NCBI RefSeq assembly: GCF_014905175.1
Contig: NC_057790.1
Coordinates: 13,480,469-13,544,468 of the forward strand
Source of the DNA: Aphidius gifuensis
Taxonomy: Eukaryota; Arthropoda; Insecta; Hymenoptera; Braconidae
DNA: 64,000 nt
Direction: 5' to 3'
The notes under the pieces are model-generated. The model had not been told where the DNA came from. It did no database searches and saw only the letters and a program-made list of their open reading frames with translations. The position numbers were made by a program, and so were the translations under genes. Positions 1-11,800 of the stretch are shown piece after piece. How positions within the stretch are numbered: position 1 is the first letter of the stretch; every line of letters begins with the position of its first letter.

Positions 1-777
1 TTGAAATCTTTGAATTTCAAATGTAAACATAAAAAAGTACTGGGATTCTTTGTGATTACAAAAAAAAAAAAAATCTTGTGTAATCATTGGAAAGATTACA
101 TGATTACCGGTAATCTGTAATCTGGTGTACACTAAATTTTGGAGTGACTTCCCCCTCGGAATAATTATTATATAACGCGGTTAGAGACAGTTGTTTTTGC
201 GCACATTGCAACCGCCAGGTAACGGTTACCCAACCATGAAGAAACCTTACAAAAACTTAACCCCAAAATAACCTGATTCCAACCCACGAAATGGGTTGGG
301 TCATACCATTAGGAAGTATATAGGGATCTGACCTATGGGCGGAGTTTGGTTGCTCACGCACACATTTATTGTGTAAAGGCTTATCTGTGAGGCAATATGG
401 CGCATTCCAGACCATTTTACTATAGTATACTATCGTCAACAAACTGTACCATATAAAATTTTTCAATGTAGTTTCAATGGTCTGGAAATAGTTCACTGTG
501 CGCCACCAGATGCCATGGTGAATAGGTCAGATCCCTATTTCGTCGCGTTTTATCTTTCTGTCTCATTTTCTATCTCTTTCTACGACGAAAATTTCGTGCT
601 GTCTCCTCGGGCGTCTAGTAATAAATATAAGCCGCCTTCGATTTTTATGTATTGCCAGCACCCGTATTCAGAAGATTTAAGGAAGAGTAGAGAAAGACTT
701 ATTCCCCTTGGCTAAAAACTAATATTGGTTGAGTTGTAGGGTTGTTAATTTACCGGTGTTTTATTTTTTTCGCGTTT
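1..777. other. AT-rich stretch without a supported gene
   Basis: Short open frames exist on both strands, but none has recognisable family features or splice context. Positions 60-125 hold an A-run and GATTACC/GGTAATC inverted words. Positions 281-308 hold a short ACCCACGAAATGGGTTGGGT self-complementary stretch. I see no coding or RNA gene here. Confidence 0.5.
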
Positions 778-781
778 TTAA

Positions 782-1575
782 GGTATAACTTGCCAAAATT
801 TTTGGAGGCGTGTCCTAAATATACTGCCTATGCTTTTACATGGATAGTTTTTGCGTTGCCAACCCCAAATAACTAAAAAAATGGATCTTTCTCAGTCGTT
901 TGTGTCTTATTAATAATACTTTTTACTAGAGAATCTTATCATTTCGTCTATTTTATTGCATAATAAATCATATTCTTGTAATTTAAACAATTTTAATTAG
1001 TTTTTATTTTCTCGTAATGACCCCGGCAATAGTGCTTTTTTTGTCAGTTTGCAACACTGATCTTGACGCCATCTTAATATCTATTTCATGAATGTATGTG
1101 TGTGTATGCTGTGTAAAAGCTAAACATGGATGCTAAATTTTGCTAAATTTGTTGTTTAAATTTTCCCGCTTCAATGCGCTGTTGCCAGAGCCTCAATACT
1201 TGTTCTCATAAAATTGCTAAAAATCGTGTTTTTAGCTTATATTTTTATTAATTACGTGAGATTTAGTCTTATAAGCCCATTTCATCCTGATATCAAAAAA
1301 TTCCTTATTTTTTCTTTTATTATCTATTAGTTTTTGGGATAGGTGAGACTAAAACAAGTATTGTTTTGTTAAGCTCGTAGATATTTTCTAACACCTCCTC
1401 CCATAAGAGCCCATGTTTAACCTCTCTAAATTATGTCAACTTTGAATAATTATTAAAAAAAAAAAAGTATTATAACATAAAAACTGAATTGACAAAAAGA
1501 TGCATTATTATTTTATTTATCTAAATTATTAATTTCATGAGCCTCAGACTATTTTTCATTTTGGCAAGTTATACC
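782..1575. mobile_element. TTAA-flanked non-autonomous TIR element, copy 1 (piggyBac-like target)
   Basis: The 794-bp element starts GGTATAACTTGCCAAAAT and ends with its reverse complement. It lies between TTAA at 778-781 and TTAA at 1576-1579. A second copy is at 30737-31537 in the same orientation. A TTAA duplication is typical of piggyBac, and of Kolobok, so the superfamily is inferred. There is no transposase reading frame. Its right TTAA is also the left flank of the next element. Confidence 0.8.
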
Positions 1576-1579
1576 TTAA

Positions 1580-1862
1580 CCGGATTTTTTACCAGTGAAA
1601 AATCATTTTTAACCAAAAAAGGACATCAATATATACAGGACATCTTTAATAAGGATATATACAAGCTAATAAAGGGTTGTTGTTTATATTACATGACTTA
1701 ATAAGTATATTCGAGAAAATTATTATTACGAAAGAATTTCATTATTCATTATTAATTTAAACAAATAAAAAGGTATCGACAAATGGCTAAGGAAGGTTTG
1801 TTGGTTCGCTTTTTGGTGGTTGAAAACGGTTAAAAAATTTCTTTTACCGGTAAAAAATCCAG
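1580..1862. mobile_element. Small TTAA-flanked TIR element adjoining copy 1
   Basis: The ends CCGGATTTTTTACC and GGTAAAAAATCCAG are near-perfect inverted repeats, flanked by TTAA at 1576-1579 and 1863-1866. It is about 283 bp and non-coding. It shares one TTAA with the 794-bp element, so the larger element may have inserted at this element's own target duplication. Confidence 0.6.
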
Positions 1863-1885
1863 TTAATAACTGTTAAGAAATCCAG

Positions 1886-2047
1886 CAGTCCAATTCACAG
1901 GGCATTACAATTTAGGTCTTTTTTCCTCCACTGGCGGCGCTTGTAGAGCTTTTGTATCTGAAATCTATATAAAAAAAATTTTACAAGCGCCGTCACCGGC
2001 AAAAAAAAGCCCTAAATTGTATAAAATTTGCCCTGTGAATTGGACTG
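1886..2047. mobile_element. Foldback MITE, CAGTCCAATTCACAGGG family, CAG target duplication
   Basis: The 162-bp near-palindrome starts CAGTCCAATTCACAGGGC and ends GCCCTGTGAATTGGACTG, flanked by CAG at 1883-1885 and 2048-2050. Inner arms read AATTTAGGGCTTTTT and GGCGCTTG. About ten relatives occur in the window. Three of them sit inside another element whose empty site is known, which proves a 3-bp CNG duplication. Confidence 0.85.
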
Positions 2048-2320
2048 CAGACTCACAACCCCAGAGTTGACTCTTCCAGGGCTCCAGGCTACGTGTAAAT
2101 CCGGGGCGGCTTATTTTGCAATCTAGTTTGGTTGTAATCAGTTAGCCGACAATTGACGGGCCGACATAAAAACAATGATTGTAATCAACTGTAATCGATT
2201 CGTACTTCGATGTAATGAATTTATAATTATTTGTAGCCCCCCTCATTAATTGTAATTAATTTATTAAAATTCCACGTTGCACTTAGCCGACAATTTATAA
2301 GGAACAGCACCCGTATTCAG

Positions 2321-2485
2321 CAGTCCAATTCACAGGGCAAATTTTTTACAATTTAGGGCTATTTTTTGCCGCTGATGGCGCTTGTAAAAATTTTCTTTAT
2401 ATATAGATTTTACATACAAAAGCTTCACAAGCGCCGTGAGTGGTGAAAAAAAGCCCTAAATTGTAATGCCCTGTGAATTAGACTG
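2321..2485. mobile_element. Foldback MITE, CNG-target family, CAG duplication
   Basis: This 165-bp copy is flanked by CAG at 2318-2320 and 2486-2488. It follows a CCCGTATTCAG motif, the terminus of a related foldback subfamily, so it probably inserted into or beside one. Confidence 0.85.
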
Positions 2486-2494
2486 CAGACTGCA

Positions 2495-2823
2495 CCCAGA
2501 TAACCACATACCAGTAATCTACTGGTAGATACCGGTAATTTTCATTGGAAATCTACCAGTAAGACCTACCAGTAATCTACTGGTAGATAACTGGTAGGAA
2601 CTACCGGTAATTCCTACAAGTAACCTACCAGTAAATTACTGGTAGTTCTTACTGGTAGATTACTGGTAGGACCTACTGGTAGATCTTACCAGTAATCTAC
2701 CGGTAGATTACTGGTAGGACCTACTGGTAGATCTTACCAGTAATCTACCGGTAGATTACTGGTAGAAGATACCGGAAAGACTTACCAGTAATCTACCGGT
2801 AGTTTACTGGTAGTTTCTGCCAG
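2495..2823. repeat. Palindromic TACCAGTAATCTACTGGTAG array
   Basis: The array has dense alternating TACCAGTAATCTACC and GGTAGATTACTGGTA units, each nearly its own reverse complement, with variants CCGGTAG and ACTAGAA. It opens with CCCAGATAACCACA. The same end, reverse-complemented, closes a sister array at 18081-18413, so this is a discrete family and not random low complexity. Confidence 0.8.
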
Positions 2824-3125
2824 TCAATTTATTCGCAGTTTGAAAACTAAAGATTTAGCTATTAATTGTATCAATATCAATATATGCTCGGTGACACAAA
2901 ATAAATTCAAAGCATGATGATTGAACGTGAAATAAATGTAGAAACATATATAGTTTTGTGATGAATATATAATTTTATAAATAAATTTTTTGAATAAAAT
3001 TTACATGAATAAATATATTGTATATTTTGATGAAAATTTTATAACATGGATTAAATATAATATAATTAATAGAACAGAAAAATTAATAATTTTTTGTAAT
3101 ATTTTTTTTTTTTTTAAATGTTGAT

Positions 3126-6100
3126 CTATGCTGCTCCGGCTGTTTTAGGTTTTTCACCCCTACGATTTTTGGTACTTTTGAAAGCACATTGCATGAATTT
3201 GTTGAAATCTTCATCTGTAGGCTGACGTTGTCTAAAAATACGTGAAACAGCTTCTGAAAAACCAAAGAAGGGTGCTCAAATATTATTTTCTTTATTATTA
3301 ATACATATGTAATATTTTTTTTTATAACAAAAACTTCCAAGGAGAAGCAGTAGCTAAAGAATTAATTTTGCCAGGAAAATTATGTTTTATAACATTAATT
3401 TCTTGTTATCTTTTCCTTAGTTCATTTATCTGTAAATAAAACACATGGAATTTTATTATTTATTAATTTTATTATTTATTAAATTCCATGTGTTTTATTT
3501 ATTAATAATAAATTCCATGTGTTTTATTTACAGATAAATAGATTACTAAGGAGAAGATGTAGCTAAGAAATTAATGTTGCTTAAAACATAATTTTTCTGG
3601 CCATTATTATTTCTTAGCTACTGCTATTCCTTGGAAATTTTTGTTATAAAAAAAAATATTACATGTATTTTATTTATTAAATGAATAAATAAATACCAAG
3701 GACGAGCAGTAGCTAAGTAAAAGATGAGGCTCAGGAATTAAAGTTGCCAAAAAAATTATGTGGTAAGCAACATCAATTCCTTAGCTACATTATTTCTTCA
3801 GTTTACTTACTTTTGCAGCATTTGTAAAATCCCCCCTGGAGTAGGACAACCCTGTCGGCGTACAGTTTATTGTATTTCCAGATAAGATTTGGGGTGACGT
3901 TTTCCTTATCATCGAAACATTTTTTCCAGAATTGCGCAATTGTCTTCTTAGGACAGCTGCTGAACCCTCCCATCGAAGCAAGATACTTTGTCTAACAAAG
4001 AAAAAATTCAGTTATCAACGAATAAAAAATATTGGATGCATTGCTGATAATTAATAGTATATTGTGATACTAGGGGGTAAAGTAGGGTTTGATAAAATTC
4101 TGCTTAACCCCCTAATCTCACATATATTTTCCTCACGTGGGCATTTTTTCTACTTTTTAAACGCATTTGTTGTGGAAGTGAATTATTATCTCACTTTTCG
4201 CTGTACACGTCTTTTCACTTTAACCGAAACCTTCCGGTAAAATGATTTTTACGGTAAAATGAAAGTTACGCTTCCGGTAAAATGAAAGTTACGCACGATA
4301 AAGTAAAAAAGACGTGTGGAGCGGAGAGTGGGATAATAGTTCACTTTACCACCGCAAACGCATGGAAAAACGTAGTCAAGAAGACTAGAAATACAGGAGG
4401 ACGAACTTGCCTCAAAAAACCGTTCCGCTATGTGGTCGCCGCATAATTGAGGGGCGCTAGTAGTACCCGGGTAACGTGCGCGACTTGTATCGCTTTTTAC
4501 AATGCGCACAATACAAACATACTCTGACAAACATCATGTGTATATGCTCTATTAGTGTTTGTCAGGTATGTTTATTGACACGTGTAAAAAAAATCGCACG
4601 TTAGGCTACTAGCACTTCCCTCAACGGCATATAGCGGTTTATATACAGGCGAGATAGGGAGTAAGTCCTCCTGTATTTCTAGTCTTCTTGAACGTCGTAC
4701 AAAAAATGCCTCAGAGAGGACAAAATTTTTTTCGCTTGGCAGTTTCACCTTGAAATACGGACATAAAGCTAGAAGCAGAAACAACGACAAAATAACGAAA
4801 TTCTCTATGTAATCCCCCAGATTTCCGGTAAATATACCTGTCATCAATCAATTGGTAATCAAAAAAAAAAAAAAATTCATGAGTGAAACTGCAAACCGGA
4901 AAAAACATTTTGACAAAAGAATGCAGCCAGTTATTTGACACGATGTTGAATTGTTTACTCTGCAGTTTTTTTTAATACTATTTCTAAAAAATTCATGAAA
5001 ACATAATAAAATAAAAAAATAACCAATTTTTTTTTTGTAATTCTATCACTATTTTCAAAATGATTGAAATCTTCAATATTAACAAATGGCATCCTGTCGG
5101 GCAACTCTGGAGAGACTTGATCAATATCTTGATGATTTTTGAATCGCGGTTTGCACAACCTTGGTCAAATTACTAAAAGAAAGAAGACCAATATTCATTT
5201 TATTTCAGTTGGATTTTAATAAATAAAAAAATAAATAAATAAATAAATAAATAAATAGCAGATGTTCGCATCTAATTAACCTGGCCTATACCATATTCTA
5301 AATCTCTAAAAAATTAACTATTGACTCAAAGAAAAATTTACTATAACATGATATATTGTAAAGTTACCTGATTGATGCTATGGATCTTTGTTCCATGTCA
5401 TGAAGCTCATTTAGTATCTGCTGTGCTACATTCACCCTTCAGAATAGAAAATGAAAAAAAAAGTTGATTCAATTACGGATTTAGGGCGGATTTTTTTATT
5501 TAATCAAGTTGGTTGGACTACAAAAACAATATGTATCTAAGGGAAAATAATTCGCCAGTAATTTCATTATTATTAAATTCAATAAACAAGGATAATATGT
5601 AGCCAAGGTACAATATAGCTAAGGAATAGTAATTCCGCTTTTTTATCAAATTAAATAAAACAATCATCGATAATAAAAAGTGGTTCGTGGGTAATTTTTT
5701 TTTTATTAAATTGAAACATCAAGAATAATATGGAGCTAAGGAAAAATATAGCTAAGGAATAGTGAGTCATCAGGAACTTTTTTTTATTAAATGAAAACAA
5801 CAATAATAATATATAGCTAAGTGAAAATTTTTTAGCTAATTAATATTCATTTATTGACGAGGTAGAAATGTAATATTTTTTTTGTTATTAACCCTATAAA
5901 TTACAGAAATACAATGTATAATAATCCCTGATAGCCAAAGGTGTAGGCACTATTGTACACGCCAGTGCATGCACTGAATGTAGCCATCGTGCACACACCG
6001 TGTATGTAGTCAGTATTGCTGATTTTGTGTCACGTCTATGAATTCTCTATCTGACTGCACGCTGCGTCCACGGCGTGTACACGAAGTGCAGGCATTTAAA

Positions 6101-9100
6101 ATACACATCAATGAGCATCGTGTATTCACCGTGCATTCATTGCGAGTATTTTTTTAATAACTTTTAAAATAGATTTAAAAATATACATATATATATTGCC
6201 ACATTAATTCCTTAGCTACTGCTTTTCCTTGGACATTTGTATTTTTGAAAAATAAATTTACATGTAATTTATTTATGAAATAAATAAAAAATGTCCAAAG
6301 AAAAGCAGTAGCTAAGGAAAAGATGTAGCTAAGGAATTAATGTGACTAAGGAATTCTTTCCTTGAAACATAATTTTTTGGCAACATTAATTCCTTAGCTA
6401 CATCTTTTCCTTAGGTACTGCTTATCCTTGGACATTTGTATTTTTAAAAAATAAATTTACATGTATCTTATTTATGAAATAAATAAAAAATGTCCAAGGA
6501 AAAGCAGTAGCTAAAATAATGTGACTAAGGAATTATTTCCTTAAAACATAATTTTTTTGCAACATTAATGCCTTAGCTACATCTTTTCCTTAGCTACTGC
6601 TTTTCCTTGGACATTTGTATTTTGAAAAAAAAAATTTACATGTATTTTATTTATAAAATAAATAAAAAATGTCCAAGGAAAAGCAGTAGCTAAGGAAAAA
6701 AAGTTAAAAAATTATGTTTAAAAATAATTCATAATCACATTAATTCTGCTTACATCTTTTCCTTGGACATTTTTATTTCTTTTATAAATAAAATACATGT
6801 AAATTTATTTTTCAACAACAAAAATCCCAAGGATAAGCAGAAGCTAAGAAAATGATGTAGCTAAGGAATTGCCAAATAAATTAATTCGTAGACTAGATTA
6901 TTTTTACAGCATTATTTTCTAGTTCAAAAGAAAATTATTTGGTCAAATGGCTGTAAAAATAATCTAGAGTGGCAATTAATTCATTTGGCAACATTTTTTT
7001 CTCAGAACCATTTGCCGATAGCTTTTTTATTAATTCATTATGGTAAATGTATTTCAGGAAAGAATGTTTCCAAATAAATTAATTCGTAGCTTAGATTACT
7101 TTCACAAACATTTGATCTATTAATTTTTTTATAAACTAGAACATAATGCTGTAAAAATTATGTAGTCTACGAATTAATTTAAATGCTATCGGCAAATAAT
7201 AAAATCTAAAAAAAATTTTTTTATAAATTTACATTATTTCCATAGTTATTTGCCACTATAGAATAATAAAATAATTTTGGTGAATCGGTCAGGAATTAAT
7301 CAAACCAAACATTTTCCAATGTTTTATCTAAATTTTTACTTTGTGAAGGAAGTACACGGTCAAGGCACTACGTGATCCACTAATGCAGCTCGTATGGCTT
7401 GCATGGTGTCTGCTCCATCTGCCGTACATTTTACGAATACACTTTGCATACATTATGAAGGCACGATAGTGCATGCACGGCGTGACCTCAACGTGAACGC
7501 AAAGTGTACGCCGCTGGCTATCGGGGAAGTTAAAGAATTTCCGTGAGATTGTGAGGGACGTAGGTGAGTTCGGAGGTAGGTGAATTCAGTTCCGTGGTAC
7601 CCCATAGTGCCCCCCGTGGCAGCTTATTGCGGATTATGGCCATCATGACCGTCCGTAGTAATTTTTTTTTTGACTCGTTTCGTCTAGTTTTGCAAAATTC
7701 AAAATAGAGGACTTCGTTTTTTTTCGTAAAATTTAATTCATTTTTCTGGGTCCATTATTTTGCACTTGGCAAAACTAGCCGAAACTAGTCGAAAAATAAA
7801 AATGACAACGGACGGAAACCAGTATGGACGATAAGTCACGTCCTCGCCACGGGGCCGGGACTGAATTCGAATATTCCCATTGTGAGGTAGATAGAATGAA
7901 ATTTAAATTGAATAAATTATAGATTAATGAATGGATTCAATGATATGACTTACGGGATGGGTTCAGGAGATGGACGCTGTGCATTACCATTATCATTTGC
8001 AATAATTGAATTATTTTCTTCTTCCAACGTTTCATATTCGTAATAATAATCATCATCATCATCATTATGGTGATTTATCATTGTCTTCTCTGGTAATAAG
8101 GTCGAAGTGACTGTAAAAAATTATAAGTATATTAATATAACTTCAAGGCCATTTTGCGAGGCATAAAAAAAGAAGCCATTTTTAAGAGGCCAAAAAAAAT
8201 AAGGCCATTTTTTCCATGTACGAGGTTCAGATCGTCTTTTTTCTAAACTATATTTTACCATGTCGCCATGGTATTTACGGCAAGCTGAAATAACAGACGA
8301 ACTTCTCGGCTCTGGTTATATTATACTGTATATTCATAATTTTAGTTATCAAAAGATGTGGAATACCGTGGTGGCACCAGTACTCGGACACCCACTTGGC
8401 TGTTATTCAGTAATTATGCCAATAGTTTTTATTTTAAAATTCAAACAATTTTTTAAAATATTTCTATGTCTCATATTCTTTAATTTAAACAGACGGTTTT
8501 TTTTTTATAAATAATAGAAATATTTTTAAATAAATATTAAAGGTAGAATAAAAATATGTGACACTAATGGGCTTCAGAGAGCATTGTGAGTAGTCGTCGT
8601 CGAGTGATTGCTACTAATTAAAGTATCAGTTTATGCGTCTATCAAATATAATTAATTTTAGTGTTTGATATCAATTTCCGTAAAATTTTCATTGAATTTA
8701 TAATTTATACGAGTTTTTTTTTTTTTTAAATGAAAGCTATTATTATAAAGAATTTAAAATAATAATAATGTTTTTTTTTTTTTTTTAAATATATTTTTTA
8801 TAGTTCAAATAGTTTAAATTACGTCTCTACCGTCCGAGTACTGGTTCCACCAGGGTATTCTTAAGAAAACTAAAATTTTTACTTAATTGTTAATTTATTT
8901 TACTTACTTGATGTGTTTGGTGTGTTTGATGTCTCGGATAGTGGTGATGATAAGCTCGAAAGTTGCGATTGCAGATCTGCAGTCGCAACTTCTGATGATT
9001 GGATGTTATGTGGGAATGAAATCCGGCGTTTATCTTTTAAGGTTTTCGGGATTACAAGCCCACGACCTCTACCACGACCACCCGGTGGACTGAAGAACAC

Positions 9101-9118
9101 TCCTGTATTTTGGTTCAT
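3126..9118 (-). CDS. DUF4806-like insect protein, multi-exon gene
   Basis: I rebuilt exons by splice sites and frame, in minus-strand order: 9118-8908 (ATG), 8110-7954, 5436-5368, 5159 to about 5000 (3' end unresolved), 3991-3811, 3253-3126 (stop TAG). Donors are GTAAGT or GTAACT, and phases agree at every junction except the unresolved one. The N-terminus has a Gly-Arg stretch (PPGGRGRGRG) and a low-complexity acidic DDDDDYYYEYE segment. Exon 4 has LPDRMPFVNIEDFNHFE. Exon 5 has YLASMGGFSSCPKKTIAQFW and an NLIWKYN block. The last exon has a DEDFNKFMQCAFK tail. This order (L-P-hydrophobic start, a GG-containing helix, a W-containing core, a basic C-terminal helix) resembles DUF4806 proteins of unknown function. 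An exon may be missing between 4 and 5, where a hAT MITE and other foldbacks have inserted. The start codon and 5' flank are tandemly duplicated upstream. Confidence 0.6.
3260..3790. repeat. Palindromic GCTAAGGAAAAG-type array in the last intron
   Basis: Inverted pairs of TTCCATGTGTTTTATTTA, CCAAGGA..AGCAGTAGCTAAG and TTAGCTAC words fold back repeatedly between exons 5 and 6 of the DUF4806-like gene. The word set matches the larger arrays at 6180, 17400, 37800, 42700 and 62370. Confidence 0.7.
4171..4352. mobile_element. Foldback element with GTGGAAGTGAATTATTATC ends
   Basis: GTGGAAGTGAATTATTATCT and GACGTGTGGAGCGGAGAGTG..TTCACTTTACCAC form an imperfect hairpin of about 180 bp. Two tandem CTTCCGGTAAAATGAAAG words lie in the loop. 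It lies in the intron before exon 5. No clear target duplication is visible. Confidence 0.5.
4377..4690. mobile_element. hAT-type MITE, CAAGAAGACTAG family
   Basis: The 314-bp element has TIRs beginning CAAGAAGACTAGAAATACAG, followed by GGAGGA. Flanks AACGTAGT (4369-4376) and AACGTCGT (4691-4698) are an 8-bp duplication with one mismatch. Other copies in the window have perfect 8-bp duplications. An 8-bp duplication points to hAT or P-type transposition. It is non-coding and lies in an intron of the DUF4806-like gene. Confidence 0.8.
4700..4945. repeat. Diverged GGGTGCATTCC-family remnant
   Basis: The words AAAATTTTTTTCGCTT, GCTAGAAGCAGAAACAACGACAAAA and TTCTCTATGTAAT match in order the 375-bp element at 44847-45221, with many changes. 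Ends are not preserved. It lies between exons 4 and 5 of the DUF4806-like gene. Confidence 0.45.
5926..7526. mobile_element. 1.6-kb TIR element with CCCTGATAGCC ends and array cargo
   Basis: The left end CCCTGATAGCC matches the reverse complement of the right end (CCCCGATAGCC) at 10 of 11 positions. Both subterminal regions are GC-richer and full of self-complementary GTGCATGCAC and GTGTACGC words. The middle (6180-7260) is the palindromic array. No target duplication is convincing. It sits in the intron between exons 2 and 3 of the DUF4806-like gene. Confidence 0.5.
6180..7260. repeat. Alternating inverted array of GCTAAGGAAAAGATGTAGC units
   Basis: At least three hairpin units at 6200-6720 are each built as CCTTGGACATTT..AAATGTCCAAGG around an ATTTACATGTA core and joined by TTAGCTACATCTTTTCC. 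The right part (6860-7260) switches to a related unit with CCAAATAAATTAATTCGTAG and TAGATTA. No coding content. Confidence 0.8.
7582..7868. mobile_element. Foldback element with GAATTCAGTYCC ends
   Basis: GAATTCAGTTCCGTGG at the left and CCACGGGGCCGGGACTGAATTC (with short gaps) at the right are inverted. Inner arms share CGTCCGT and the AAAACTAG word pair. It is about 287 bp, non-coding, and lies about 90 bp from the donor of exon 2 of the DUF4806-like gene. Confidence 0.55.
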
Positions 9119-11760
9119 CTTTTTTCAGAATAAAAACAATGAATTCACAACCATTTGAGTAATACTAATATATTGCCAACAAAATTCGTTTTTTTAAACT
9201 AAGCTTGAGGTGATATTGTCATCACCTTTGCCTAGTTTAAAAAGAACGTCTCTTGCTAGCAATATAATAGTATTACAATATTGAATCAACGACTGTCCCT
9301 ATTCTAAACAACATCAACTTTAATCCTAAATGTCTCAGAATATCTACACAATAAATAATTCCAGAAAAACAACGATGTGAATAATTATTCAATTTAAAAA
9401 TTGAGGGAATAAAAACCTTCTATTGGAAATTCAAGTAAAATTAGTCAACTTTCAAACAATTAGTTAATAAAAATTATTATCGGTAGCTATTTCAATGTTA
9501 AATAATTTTCCTGAGCTACTCATCAAAAAATTTCAAAATACTGACAATATGAATTCAAACCTATCCGAAATTCAAATATTTGATATCGACTTTAAAGACA
9601 ATTCATAAGTTCAATAAAAATATAATGAAAAGGGTGCTACTTTTATATGCTGAATAATTAAGGAGTATAAATATATATGATCATCCAAACAAGACATAAT
9701 AAACACAAGATAAATTTGTCAATATTTTTTTATTCGTTAATTTTATTTATTTATTTATATTTTTGGAACAGCTCAGAATTTTTTTGACAAGAAAAAATCA
9801 TTAATTTATTGATGATTATTTTCACGTTAACAGTGTATCATCATGGCTGTTTGTTGAATTGAAAAAAAAAAAAAATTAAAAAAATAATCTAGTTAATTAT
9901 TAAAAAAAGAAATTGATTCGAATAAATTATTATGAAAACAAAAATAATTAACTATTATAATTATCATGAGTTTAATTTATATCAAGTTTGAATTTTCATG
10001 ATTACATTTATTTTAAATATTGTACAAATGCTTTTAAAAATGAATTATGATACTCAGCAGAGCTGTTGAAAAAAATGACTATAATCAAGTAATCATCCCA
10101 TACTCAGAATGTTTATTATCTTTAATTTCAAAATCTTGTGTCAATGCTTCTACAAATAGAATATAATCGTCAGCTGTGCTGTTTGGATTTTAATAATAAT
10201 GAAGATTAGAATGAAAATAATAAAAAGTAACCCAAAAAAGAATTGAACTGACGATCGTTGCATCCCACCCACTTGCTCGAAACCTGTTAATCAGAGACTA
10301 AACTAAATTTACAGTTTACTAAACTAAAATTACAATCCCACGACCTCTACCTCGACCACCCGGTGGACTGAATAACACTCCTGTATTTTGGTTCATCTTT
10401 TTTCAGAATAAAAACAATGAATTCACAACCATTTGTGTAATACTAATATATTGCCATCAAAATTTGTTTTTTTAAACTAAGCTCGAGGCGATGTTGTCAT
10501 CACCTTTGCCTAGTTTAAAAAGAATGTCTCTTGCTAGCAATATAATAGTATTACAATATTGAATCAACGACTGTCCCTATTCTAAACAACATCAACTTTA
10601 ATCCTGAATGTCTCAGAATATCTACACAATAAATAATTCCAGAAAAAAAACGATCTGAATAATTATTCAATTTAAAAATTGAGGGAATAAAAACCTTCTA
10701 TTGGAAATTCAAGTAAAATTAGTCAACTTTCAGACAATTAGTTAATAAAAATTATTATCGGTAGCTATTTCAATGTTAAATAATTTTTCTGGGGAGCGTT
10801 CGATAGCTGGCCGAGGGCCTCGGCCTGGGCCAACGGAAAGACAACTTGATAAATCAAAAACTCACTATGAGAAAATCCCATGTAAATATTTGAAATTATA
10901 ATGTAGCAGTGCTGATACTACGAACATATAAAATAAACCATGATAAAAAATTGGCCGGATTTTTGGCCTCGGCCAGCTATCGAACGCTGCCCTGAGCTAC
11001 TCATCAAAAAATATGAATTCAAACCTACCCGAAATTCAAATATTTGATATCGACTTTAAAGACAATTCATAAGTTCAATAAAAATATAATGAAAAATGTG
11101 CTACTTTTATATGCTGAATAATTAATGAGTATAAATATATATGATCATTCAAACAAGACATAATAAACACAAGATGAATTTCTCAATATTTTTTTATTCG
11201 TTAATTTTATTCATTTATTTATATTTTTGGAACAGCTCAGAATTTTTTTGACAAGAAAAAATCATTAATTTATTGATGATTATTTTCACGTTAACAGTTT
11301 ATCATCATGGCTGTTTGTTGAATTGAAAAAAAAAAAAATTAAAAAAATAATCTAGTTAATTATTAAAAAAGAGATTCGAATAAATTATTATGAAAACAAA
11401 AATAATTAACTATTATAATTATCATGAGTTTAATTTATATCAAGTTTGAATTTTCATGATTACATTTATTTTAAATATTGTACAAATGCTTTCAAAAATG
11501 AATTATGATACTCAGCAGAGCTGTTGAAAAAAATGACTATAATCAAGTAATCATCACATACTCAGAATGTTTATTATCTTTAATTTTAAAATCTCGTGTC
11601 AATGCTTCTACAAATGGAATATAATCATAGCTGTGCTGTTTGGATTTTAATAATAATCAAGATTAGAATGAAAATAATAAAAAGTAAAAGAATTAAACTG
11701 ACGATCGTTGCATCCCACCCACTTGCTCGAAACCTGTTAATCACAGACTAAACTAAATTT
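9059..11760. repeat. Tandem segmental duplication spanning the DUF4806-like first exon and 5' flank
   Basis: Unit A (9059-10310, 1252 bp) and unit B (10337-11760, 1424 bp including a 200-bp insertion) are direct repeats of very high similarity, separated by 26 bp. Each begins inside the first coding exon: the codons for MNQNTGV(F/L)FSPPGGRGRG are in both, read on the minus strand. Unit A is the gene's own start and unit B is an orphan copy with the same upstream sequence. Small indels differ throughout, so the duplication is recent but not brand new. Confidence 0.85.
10792..10991. mobile_element. 200-bp foldback inserted in unit B, CTG target duplication
   Basis: TIRs GGGAGCGTTCGATAGCTGG and CCAGCTATCGAACGCTGCC are flanked by CTG at 10789-10791 and 10992-10994. 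The empty site is visible in unit A (TTTTCCTGAGCTAC), so the boundaries are firm and the insertion postdates the tandem duplication. Confidence 0.85.
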
Positions 11761-11800
11761 CTAAGATGAGGCTACTGAAAAGACAGAACATAAAAAAAAT

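Noticed and set aside
3790..3981. 63-codon minus frame starting MLRWEGSAAVLRR
   Set aside because: It is an out-of-phase reading of DUF4806-like exon 5. The phase with YLASMGGFSSCPKK fits both splice junctions and the family.
4072..4114. TAGGGGGTAAAGTAGGG..TTAACCCCCTA as a separate element
   Set aside because: It is a 43-bp hairpin with no further copies or target duplication, too short to call.
5160..5175. TTTTAG acceptor for exon 4 of the DUF4806-like gene
   Set aside because: Using it gives a stop codon after 15 residues in the phase set by exon 3. The AAG acceptor at 5160-5162 keeps a family-like frame.
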